From Ruminococcaceae bacterium UBA6855 (GTDB lineage: Bacteria > Bacillota > Clostridia > Oscillospirales > Acutalibacteraceae), in NCBI GenBank assembly GCA_002451755.1, contig DKDF01000048.1, forward strand, positions 15,258 through 23,773: a stretch of 8,516 nucleotides of DNA, read 5' to 3'. Shown here piece by piece: positions 1-5,422 of this stretch. Position 1 is the first letter of the stretch; each line of letters opens with the position of its first letter. The translations under genes were made by a program, and so were the position numbers. The notes under the pieces are model-generated. The model was not told the origin of the DNA. It made no database searches and was given only the letters and a program-made list of their open reading frames with translations.

Positions 1-65
1 AGGGACTCGAACCCCCGACCTTTTGGTTCGTAGCCAAACACTCTATCCGACTGAGCTAGCAGCGC
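1..65 (-). tRNA. tRNA-Arg (anticodon ACG), 3' end outside the window
   Basis: Read on the minus strand, the 5' end lies at 65. The segments are: acceptor strand GCGCTGC (65-59), TA, D stem GCTC/GAGT closing a 9-nt D loop, anticodon stem TTTGG/CCAAA around loop CTACGAA, a 5-nt variable region, and T stem GGGGG with loop TTCGAGT. The anticodon is ACG, normally modified to ICG, so the tRNA decodes CGU/CGC/CGA as arginine. Visible bases account for positions 1-64 plus one D-loop insertion. The last T-stem base, the 3' acceptor strand and the CCA end lie left of the window. T33, the paired stems and the conserved TTC/GA of the T loop all support a functional tRNA. The cut is the window edge, not a deletion. 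Confidence 0.95.
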
Positions 66-81
66 ATCTGATTGCCATAGT

Positions 82-110
82 ATATTAGCACAACACGGGG
101 CAAAAATCAA
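82..110 (-). promoter_or_regulatory. Sigma-A-type promoter for tRNA-Arg
   Basis: On the minus strand a -35 box TTGATT (110-105) is followed after exactly 17 bases by TAATAT (87-82). An overlapping TATACT (84-79) is a closer -10 match but leaves a 20-base spacer. Transcription would begin near 75, about ten bases before the mature tRNA 5' end at 65, as expected for a short leader removed by RNase P. Each box matches the consensus at 4 of 6 positions. Confidence 0.5.
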
Positions 111-139
111 CTGTTATTTCAAAAAAATTTTTATTTTTC

Positions 140-300
140 TCCGCTGCCCGGCGGGTGCGCTCCCGGCTGCGGCGGTTTTCGGTCTGCCCGCGGCGGTTTT
201 GCCGACGGTTTTTTGTCGGCTTCGGAAAGTTTTTCTTTTCTACGGGGACGCGGATAAATATTTTCTGCGGCGGGTGCCGCTTCGCGGTTTTTTAAATTTT
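140..300. other. GC-rich, T-tract and hairpin-containing intergenic stretch
   Basis: No gene is supported here. GC-rich blocks alternate with T runs. An 11-base direct repeat GCGGCGGTTTT occurs at 169-179 and 190-200. Hairpins include GCCGAC(201-206)/GTCGGC(215-220) with an 8-base loop, GCGGC(267-271)/GCCGC(276-280), and CCGC(277-280)/GCGG(284-287) followed by six Ts. The last two share bases 277-280 and cannot form together. It lies between two divergent promoters and upstream of the kinase promoter, so it is not an attenuator of that gene. Confidence 0.4.
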
Positions 301-307
301 TTTTGCT

Positions 308-320
308 ATTACATTGTAAT
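308..320. promoter_or_regulatory. 13-bp palindrome over the kinase -35 box, candidate operator
   Basis: ATTACA(308-313), one base, TGTAAT(315-320) is a perfect inverted repeat. It covers the -35 hexamer of the promoter driving the sugar kinase. A symmetric site here is the usual position for a repressor that blocks RNA polymerase, which would suit a sugar-inducible gene. No regulator gene lies in the window, so the binding protein is unknown. Confidence 0.4.
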
Positions 321-342
321 CATCAATTTTTTGCTATATAAT
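314..342 (+). promoter_or_regulatory. Sigma-A-type promoter of the FGGY kinase gene
   Basis: The -35 box TTGTAA (314-319) and a consensus -10 box TATAAT (337-342) are separated by exactly 17 bases. Transcription would start near 349-350, giving a leader of about 50 bases before the ATG at 399. It is one of the two best promoter matches in the window. Confidence 0.75.
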
Positions 343-382
343 TGAATGGATAGATTGGGGCTTTGTTTATGAAAAGCCGCGA

Positions 383-388
383 AGGGAG
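383..388 (+). promoter_or_regulatory. Ribosome binding site deciding the kinase start
   Basis: AGGGAG lies 10 bases before the ATG at 399. The in-frame alternatives, TTG 363 and ATG 369, have only a GGGG at 357-360. They would also add 12 or 10 residues that precede the usual FGGY N-terminus. Confidence 0.6.
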
Positions 389-398
389 AAAATTTGTA

Positions 399-2000
399 AT
401 GAGCGACAGAACATACGTCTTATCATACGACATCGGCACGACGGGCGTCAAAACCTGTCTGTTTGAGGTTGAAGATGAAATAAAGCTGATCGCCGCGGAG
501 ATGGAAGGCTATTCGCTGACCGTTTATCCGGACGGCGGCGCGGAACAGGATCCCGACGAGTGGTGGAGCGCGATATGCAACACCACGAAGAGGCTCATGA
601 ATTCAACTAGCGTGAGCACTTCGGAGATAGCCGGTATATCCTTCTGCTCCCAGATGCAGGGTCTCGTGCTCGTCGACAAGGACGGCCAGCCCGTGCGCAA
701 GGCGATGAGCTACATGGATCAACGCGCAAAGAAGCAGATAAAGGAGCTCATGGCTTACGGTCCGCAGATTGCGGGAGCTTATATTCCGAAGCTTCTCAAG
801 TCTTTGCAGATAACCGGCGCCGTGTCCGCGAGCGTCAAGGATCCCGTATACAAATATAAATGGGTCGAGGAGAACGAGCCCGACAACTTCGCGAGAACCT
901 ACAAGTGGCTCGACGTCAAAGAATACATAATCTGCCGCATGACCGACAAGTTCGTCATGACGCGCGACTCGGCCTTCGGCACTCTGCTCTACGATGTCCG
1001 CAAGGGCAAGGAGGGCTGGAGCCCCGAGATGCTCAAGATGTTCAACGTCAAGCCCGAGCATATGGCTGAGATAATCGACTCCACCGCTCTCGTCGGCGGT
1101 CTTACTGAAAAGGCTGCGGACGATCTCGGACTGTGCGAGGGCACGCCCGTATTCGGCGGCGGCGGAGACGCTTCGCTCATCGGCGTCGGCGCAGGCGCAG
1201 TCGGCATGGGCGACACGCACATCTACTGCGGCACCTCCGGCTGGGTATCCACCGTTGTTGACAAGAACATAGTCGACACGAGCGCGATGATCGCCGCGAT
1301 AATCGGCGCGCAGAACGGCAGACTCAACTACTTCGCAGAGCTTGAGACCACCGGCAAGTGCCTCGAATGGGTCAAGGATCACCTTGCCCTCGATGAAATT
1401 GACATATTCCTCGAGAAGACCGACATCGCCTCCTCGAAGGAGTCCATATTCACGAGCCTTTACGACTACATGACGCATGTTATAAACAAGATCCCCGCAG
1501 GCTGCGGCGGAGTTATCTTCACCCCGTGGCTGCACGGCAACCGCTGCCCGTTCGAGGATCCGAACGCCCGCGGAATGTTTTTCAACATCAGCCTTGAGAC
1601 CGGCAAGACCGAGCTCATCCGCGCCGTTGTTGAGGGCACCTGCATGCACCTGCGCTGGTTCCTTGAGACCGAGGACAAAAAGACCAGGACCTCCGATGTT
1701 CTCCGCTTTGTCGGCGGCGGCGCTCTCTCCGACGTCACCTGCCAGATACTCGCGGACTGCACGGGCAGAACGGTCGAGGTCGTTGCAAGCCCGCAGAACG
1801 TCGGCGCAGTCGGCGCGGCGGTCATCTCCGCAGTCGGTCTTGGCATGATTGGCAGCATCGAAGAGGCGAAGAAGCTTGTCCCGGCGAAGAAGACGTTTAT
1901 TCCGAACCCCTCGCTCAAGCCTATATATGACAAGAACTTCGCAGTCTTCAAGCAGCTCTACAAGAGCAACAAGGAGAATTTTGAGGCTCTCAACGGCTGA
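399..2000 (+). CDS. FGGY-family carbohydrate kinase, xylulokinase-like
   Basis: A predicted cytoplasmic ATP-dependent sugar kinase (533 aa) that would phosphorylate a pentulose or related sugar. The N-terminal actin-like lobe opens with YDIGTTG (residues 10-16), the phosphate-binding loop. The sugar-contact motif reads QMQG (85-88). GGGGD ending at D257 places an aspartate where xylulokinases have their catalytic base. Further along are GVIFTPWLHGNRCPFEDP, typical of the family, and VGGGALSD (G439-G441), the C-terminal adenosine-binding motif. Length slightly exceeds the roughly 480-500 aa of classical XylB. The gene has its own promoter with a palindrome over the -35 box, and no isomerase, transporter or regulator adjoins it, so the substrate cannot be read from context. 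Xylulokinases usually have MHG where this has MQG, so I do not assign xylB. Family assignment is firm; substrate is open. Confidence 0.9.
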   Translation: MSDRTYVLSYDIGTTGVKTCLFEVEDEIKLIAAEMEGYSLTVYPDGGAEQDPDEWWSAICNTTKRLMNSTSVSTSEIAGISFCSQMQGLVLVDKDGQPVRKAMSYMDQRAKKQIKELMAYGPQIAGAYIPKLLKSLQITGAVSASVKDPVYKYKWVEENEPDNFARTYKWLDVKEYIICRMTDKFVMTRDSAFGTLLYDVRKGKEGWSPEMLKMFNVKPEHMAEIIDSTALVGGLTEKAADDLGLCEGTPVFGGGGDASLIGVGAGAVGMGDTHIYCGTSGWVSTVVDKNIVDTSAMIAAIIGAQNGRLNYFAELETTGKCLEWVKDHLALDEIDIFLEKTDIASSKESIFTSLYDYMTHVINKIPAGCGGVIFTPWLHGNRCPFEDPNARGMFFNISLETGKTELIRAVVEGTCMHLRWFLETEDKKTRTSDVLRFVGGGALSDVTCQILADCTGRTVEVVASPQNVGAVGAAVISAVGLGMIGSIEEAKKLVPAKKTFIPNPSLKPIYDKNFAVFKQLYKSNKENFEALNG

Positions 2001-2004
2001 TAAA

Positions 2005-2023
2005 CGGTTCAAACCGCCTTTTT
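2005..2023 (+). terminator. Weak intrinsic terminator candidate after the kinase
   Basis: Five bases after the kinase stop, CGGT(2005-2008)/ACCG(2013-2016) can close a TCAA loop, with five Ts at 2019-2023. The stem is only four base pairs, so termination would be inefficient. The separate promoter at 2051-2080 nevertheless fits a transcript boundary here. Confidence 0.3.
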
Positions 2024-2046
2024 GTGTCAATCATATCTTCGATTCC

Positions 2047-2062
2047 GCACTTGAAAAAGTGC
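2047..2062. repeat. Perfect 6-bp inverted repeat with GAAA loop overlapping a -35 box
   Basis: GCACTT(2047-2052), GAAA, AAGTGC(2057-2062). The symmetric site covers the -35 element of the lipoprotein promoter. As DNA it could be an operator. As RNA from upstream read-through it would be a stable GNRA-capped hairpin, but no T run follows, so it is not an ordinary terminator. Confidence 0.4.
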
Positions 2063-2080
2063 AATACCCTGTGTTATACT
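2051..2080 (+). promoter_or_regulatory. Promoter of the lipoprotein gene, extended -10
   Basis: TTGAAA (2051-2056), an 18-base spacer, then TATACT (2075-2080) preceded by TG one base upstream (2072-2073), which makes an extended -10. Transcription would begin near 2087, about 45 bases before the ATG at 2132. With no clear terminator before mreB, this promoter could also feed the mre cluster. Confidence 0.7.
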
Positions 2081-2131
2081 GAAACAGGCAATAATTTTCG
2101 GACGATAAGGACGAAGGGAAGGTCTTAAAGA

Positions 2132-2800
2132 ATGAAGAAAATCATCTCGGCTCTGCTCATCTGTATGCTCGCGGCAGTCTGTCTTTTCACCGGCTGCTCA
2201 AAAGCAAAGGGACTCAAAGTCAAGGACAGCAGCGGCAACGACCGCGTGCTCGTGACCGACGAAAACGGCAAGCCCGTCTATGACGAGGCAGGAAATATTG
2301 TCATTGTCGACACGGACGAAAAGGGCAAGGCAAAGAAAGACGAAAACGGCGAGCAGGCAACAAACGCCATCGCGCTCGACTATCTTCTCGTCTCCGGCAA
2401 GAACGCCTATTGCAGATATTTCACATTCACCCAGCCTTCCGGCTATGATATGTCGGCGGTCGGCACCTCGATAACCCTCACCAAGGGCGACGAGACCATC
2501 GACATAATCTATGACACCGAAAAGAGCGTCGATGACAAGTCCGCCGATATCGGCGAGGTCATCACTTCGCTCAAGGCGCAGGGCTTCAACCCCGAGGTCA
2601 ACGACGAGACGAAGACCCTCTGCGGCGAGGACGCAAAGTTTACGGAGATAAAGGTCTCCGCGAACGGCAAAGAGGCGTTCATAGTCTCCGCCCTGTTCGA
2701 GAAGAACGGAGTGACCTATGCCTGCACCTACAAAACTTCAAAAGCCGGCGCAAACACCGGAGATTTTGAATCAATTGTCAATTCTATTTCGTTCAGATAA
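2132..2800 (+). CDS. Secreted lipoprotein of unknown function with internal DxxG repeats
   Basis: A 222-aa protein with a lipoprotein signal peptide: KK, a hydrophobic stretch (residues 4-19), then lipobox LFTGC with the lipidated cysteine at C22. It should be anchored on the outer face of the membrane. Residues 31-75 form an acidic, charged repeat with D-x-x-G at D32, D43, D51, D62 and D70, spaced 11, 8, 11 and 8. Residues 31-49 and 50-68 are therefore tandem 19-residue copies with 8 identities. The remainder (about 78-222) looks like one small mixed alpha/beta domain ending in DFESIVNSISF, a tail reminiscent of PsbP/Mog1-like domains in clostridial lipoproteins; that comparison is an impression, not a match I can demonstrate. 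AGGGAAGG at 2115-2122 supports the start. It ends 41 bases before mreB, so a role at the cell envelope is plausible but unproven. Confidence 0.85.
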   Translation: MKKIISALLICMLAAVCLFTGCSKAKGLKVKDSSGNDRVLVTDENGKPVYDEAGNIVIVDTDEKGKAKKDENGEQATNAIALDYLLVSGKNAYCRYFTFTQPSGYDMSAVGTSITLTKGDETIDIIYDTEKSVDDKSADIGEVITSLKAQGFNPEVNDETKTLCGEDAKFTEIKVSANGKEAFIVSALFEKNGVTYACTYKTSKAGANTGDFESIVNSISFR

Positions 2801-2841
2801 CAGACGATAAAAAGTATTCTGACTGTTGAAAGGAGAACAGT

Positions 2842-3834
2842 ATGTTATTTTCACTTGATATCGGTATCGATTTGGGTACCGCGAACACCCTCGTGTTCGT
2901 AAAAGGCAAGGGCATCGTTATAAGAGAGCCCTCCGTCGTTGCGGTCGATCAGAAGTACAATCCGCCCAGAGTCGTTGCCGTCGGCACGGAAGCCAAAGAG
3001 ATGATCGGCAGAACTCCCGGCTCAATAACCGCAGTTCGTCCCCTCAAGGACGGCGTTATCGCCGACTTCGACATCACCGCGGATATGCTCAAGGCTTTCA
3101 TAAAGAAGGTCACGAAGAACTCCCCGCTCGCGAGAGTCCGCGTTATGATCTGCATCCCCTCGGGTGTTACCGGCGTTGAGAGAAACGCTGTCAACGACGC
3201 CGCGAGAAGCGCAGGCGCAAAATATGTCAGCCTCATTGAGGAGCCCATGGCTGCCGCTATCGGCGCGGGTCTCCCCGTCTCCGAGCCCACCGGAAGCATG
3301 GTCGTCGACATCGGCGGCGGCACGAGCGAAGTTGCCGTTATCTCCCTGGGCGACGTTGTTACCTCGAACTCCGCAAGAGTCGCGGGCGACAATTTTGATG
3401 AGTCCATCATCAACTACATCAAGAAGAAATACAACCTGCTCATCGGCGAGAGAACCGCTGAGGATATCAAGATAAAGATCGGCTCCGCCTATCCCTACGA
3501 GGGCGAAGGCGCAATGAACATCAAGGGCCGCAACCTCATGGACGGTCTGCCGAAGAACATCGAGATCTCCGCAGAGGAGATCAGAGAGGCTCTGTCCGAC
3601 TCCGTCAATCAGATCCTCGATGTCGTCAAGGCTACCCTTGAGAAGACTCCCCCCGAGCTCGCTGCGGACATTATCGACCACGGCATCATGCTCACCGGCG
3701 GCGGCGCTCTGCTCAGAGGTCTCGACAAGCTCATTGCCGCCGAGACCCGCATCCCCGTTCTCGTCGCGGAGAGCCCGCTCGACTGCGTCGTTGACGGAAC
3801 AGGCATCTGCCTCGAGCATCCGCTCGATAAATAA
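2842..3834 (+). CDS. mreB: Rod-shape-determining actin homologue MreB
   Basis: Bacterial actin that forms short membrane-bound filaments and directs the elongation machinery for side-wall peptidoglycan synthesis. At 330 aa it has the usual length (about 330-347). The actin-fold ATPase motifs are in order: phosphate-1 DIGIDLGTANT (residues 6-16, D10), connect-1 region with IPSGVTGVERNAV and EEPMAAAIGAG (E133-E134), phosphate-2 VVDIGGGTSE (154-163), and adenosine motif LTGGGALLRG (284-293). AAAGGAG at 2829-2835 sits six bases before the ATG. The product could equally be called Mbl or MreBH in a species with paralogues, but linkage to mreC and mreD makes MreB the best name. A poor promoter-like pair (TTCAGA 2792-2797, TATTCT 2815-2820, 17-base spacer) lies just upstream. 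Otherwise transcription probably comes through the lipoprotein gene. Confidence 0.97.
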   Translation: MLFSLDIGIDLGTANTLVFVKGKGIVIREPSVVAVDQKYNPPRVVAVGTEAKEMIGRTPGSITAVRPLKDGVIADFDITADMLKAFIKKVTKNSPLARVRVMICIPSGVTGVERNAVNDAARSAGAKYVSLIEEPMAAAIGAGLPVSEPTGSMVVDIGGGTSEVAVISLGDVVTSNSARVAGDNFDESIINYIKKKYNLLIGERTAEDIKIKIGSAYPYEGEGAMNIKGRNLMDGLPKNIEISAEEIREALSDSVNQILDVVKATLEKTPPELAADIIDHGIMLTGGGALLRGLDKLIAAETRIPVLVAESPLDCVVDGTGICLEHPLDK

Positions 3835-3843
3835 ACGCCTTTT

Positions 3844-3877
3844 CGCGGGTCGCTCTGCTTTCCGCAGACGGCCCGCG
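3844..3877 (+). other. Strong intercistronic hairpin between mreB and mreC
   Basis: CGCGGGTCG(3844-3852), bulged C3853, TCTGC(3854-3858), loop TTTCC, GCAGA(3864-3868), CGGCCCGCG(3869-3877). That is fourteen base pairs with one G.T wobble and one bulge. No T run follows, so it does not look like a standard intrinsic terminator. It begins nine bases after the mreB stop and could protect the 3' end of mreB mRNA, act as a processing site, or partly attenuate transcription into mreC. The rest of the 168-base gap (3878-4002) shows no gene; a loopless CCCGCGGG palindrome lies at 3945-3952. Confidence 0.65.
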
Positions 3878-3987
3878 TTCTCGCAGGCTTACAAAAACTA
3901 TGCGGCACAACGGTTTTTCTGCCTTTCTGCATACTTTTTGCAAACCCGCGGGATTTTTTGCGTTGTATAGACTTACTTCTTCCAAGC

Positions 3988-3994
3988 AAAGGAG
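3988..3994 (+). promoter_or_regulatory. Ribosome binding site deciding the mreC TTG start
   Basis: AAAGGAG ends eight bases before TTG 4003, an ideal distance. No in-frame ATG offers a comparable start at the expected MreC N-terminus, and the longer open frame back to TTG 3958 has no ribosome binding site of this quality. Confidence 0.8.
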
Positions 3995-4002
3995 CGACTC
4001 AA

Positions 4003-4854
4003 TTGAAGTTTTACAAATCCAGAACATTCAAAATATTTGTTGGCGTGCTCGTTGTGCTGATTATCGGCGTTGCGGCGGCAGCGGCGATGCATTCGGGCTC
4101 TTCGCCCGCAAATTCCGTGATAAGCACGGTGTTTTCGCCGCTTCAGCGCGCGTCGTCTTTCCTGGCGCAGAAGTTTTCGGCTTTCTCGATAAACTTCAAG
4201 TCCTCCGCCACGCTCTCGAAGCAGGTAGATGAGCTGAACAAAGAAATCGAGGATCTTCAGAGCCAGCTCGTTGACTACGAGCAGATGAAGAGCCAGAACG
4301 CGCTCTACAAAGAGTTCCTCGAGCTCAAAGAGAGCCACAAGGACTACAAATTCTGCGAGGCGTCGGTTGTCGGCAGAGACGCGGCGAACCCGCTCTCCGC
4401 TTTTGTCTTGAACCGCGGAAGCAATGACGGAATCGCCGTCAACGACCCCGTTATCTACGGCAAATATCTCGTCGGCGTCGTCACCTCCGTGACCCTCACG
4501 CAGTGCACGATAAAGACGATACTCAACCCGAGCGTCAACACCAGCGCATATGAAATTCGCACCCGCGACCTCGGCTTTGTCACAACGACTGCGGCATACG
4601 CCAAGGACGGGCTCTGCACCATGCCGGGTCTTTCGAGCTCAACGGCGGTCTCCCCCGGCGGAGTCGTCTGCACCTCGGGCGTCGGCGGCATCTATCCGCG
4701 CGACCTTATTATAGGCACGGTCACGAAGGTCGAGGATTCCGACACGGACATCTCCGCGACCGCGATAATCAAGCCCGGCGCGGACATAGCTTCGATAACG
4801 GATGTTTTTATCATCACCGAGTTCGAGGGTCAGGGTTCGAGCGTCACAGAGTAA
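4003..4854 (+). CDS. mreC: Rod-shape-determining protein MreC
   Basis: Bitopic elongasome protein that links cytoplasmic MreB/MreD to periplasm-side synthases and is known to activate PBP2. At 283 aa it has a short basic N-terminus (MKFYKSRTFK), one membrane helix at about residues 11-29, and a predicted coiled coil at about 69-110 (heptad-like SKQVDELNKEIEDLQSQL). A beta-rich extracellular domain follows, with the recognisable stretch LNRGSNDGIAVNDPVI and then GKYLVGVV. The start is TTG at 4003, chosen for the AAAGGAG eight bases upstream. It is separated from mreB by a hairpin-containing gap but from mreD by only 25 bases, so mreC, mreD, PBP2 and minD look like one translation-coupled block. 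A TTG start plus the hairpin would keep MreC below MreB in amount; that is inference. Confidence 0.93.
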   Translation: MKFYKSRTFKIFVGVLVVLIIGVAAAAAMHSGSSPANSVISTVFSPLQRASSFLAQKFSAFSINFKSSATLSKQVDELNKEIEDLQSQLVDYEQMKSQNALYKEFLELKESHKDYKFCEASVVGRDAANPLSAFVLNRGSNDGIAVNDPVIYGKYLVGVVTSVTLTQCTIKTILNPSVNTSAYEIRTRDLGFVTTTAAYAKDGLCTMPGLSSSTAVSPGGVVCTSGVGGIYPRDLIIGTVTKVEDSDTDISATAIIKPGADIASITDVFIITEFEGQGSSVTE

Positions 4855-4879
4855 CAAATCTATCGAAAGGGACTTGTCT

Positions 4880-5404
4880 ATGGGTCTCACAGCCGAAAAG
4901 AAAAGACTTATAATCCGCCGCGTGATCTTCGCGGTGTTGCTGATATTCTGCGCCGTTATCCAGAACACGCCGGGACTTCTGCCCGAGCCGTTCGGCGCGC
5001 ATCAGCTCGCAGTGACGGTCATGGTGGTCTGCATCGCTATGTTTGAGCGCGAGACTGCGGGCATGCTCCTCGGCCTGCTCGCGGGCGTGGTGCTCGATGT
5101 GACCGGCGGCACCCAGGGCATAAACGCCATTTTGCTGACTGTAGTCGGTCTCGTGTGCGGAATGCTCGTCAACAACATGATAAGAAACAACATCGTCACC
5201 GCGCTGATTTTCTCCGCGCTGGCGCTGCTTGTGCATACATTCGTCTACTGGATAGTGTTCGTCGCCGCGCAGGGAGTCCACGGCGGCAGGCTGCTGCTCA
5301 CCTTCTGCCTGCCGAGCGCGCTCTACACGGTGATATTCACGCCGCTCTGGTTTTTGATAACAAGAGGCATCAGCAGACGGCTGCCCAGCGAAGTAAGAAG
5401 ATAA
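4880..5404 (+). CDS. mreD: Rod-shape-determining membrane protein MreD
   Basis: A 174-aa integral membrane protein of the elongasome, expected to partner MreC. About six hydrophobic segments are visible: residues 13-31, 42-54, 59-74, 81-97, 103-125 and 136-158. Both termini are basic (KKRLIIRR at the start, RRLPSEVRR at the end), suggesting cytoplasmic ends. The pattern FERETAGMLLGLLAGVVLDV with a following GTQGINA is typical of MreD. MreD diverges quickly, so the call rests on hydropathy, size and position between mreC and PBP2 as much as on motifs. The ATG at 4880 follows GAAAGGGA (4865-4872), 25 bases after the mreC stop; the frame is open farther upstream but overlaps mreC and lacks a better start. 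Confidence 0.9.
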   Translation: MGLTAEKKRLIIRRVIFAVLLIFCAVIQNTPGLLPEPFGAHQLAVTVMVVCIAMFERETAGMLLGLLAGVVLDVTGGTQGINAILLTVVGLVCGMLVNNMIRNNIVTALIFSALALLVHTFVYWIVFVAAQGVHGGRLLLTFCLPSALYTVIFTPLWFLITRGISRRLPSEVRR

Positions 5405-5422
5405 AAGAAAGGAGAAAGCCCG

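Noticed and set aside
131..319. A 62-codon open frame on the minus strand ending at 131, rich in Lys, Pro and Ala
   Set aside because: It has no ATG, GTG or TTG start after the upstream stop at 320-322, no ribosome binding site, and overlaps promoter elements. It could be a gene relic, but nothing identifies it.
363..398. Longer N-terminus for the kinase from TTG 363 or ATG 369
   Set aside because: The extension has a weak ribosome binding site and sits before the usual FGGY N-terminus; ATG 399 with AGGGAG upstream is better.
603..2030. A 475-codon open frame on the minus strand covering most of the kinase gene
   Set aside because: It is antisense to a gene with full FGGY motifs, has no recognisable domain, and is explained by strong codon-position GC bias that removes stops on the opposite strand.
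3022..3819. A 265-codon minus-strand frame over mreB
   Set aside because: It is a shadow of mreB with no domain of its own.
3945..3952. CCCGCGGG followed by a T run as terminator before mreC
   Set aside because: The palindrome has no room for a loop; only two base pairs remain with a 4-base loop.
3958..4002. Upstream extension of mreC to TTG 3958, and a possible promoter at 3938-3971
   Set aside because: TTGCAA and TATAGA are 22 bases apart, too far for a sigma-A promoter, and TTG 4003 has the clear ribosome binding site.
4802..4879. Upstream extension of mreD into the end of mreC
   Set aside because: It would overlap mreC by about 50 bases and lacks a start with a ribosome binding site; ATG 4880 fits both.
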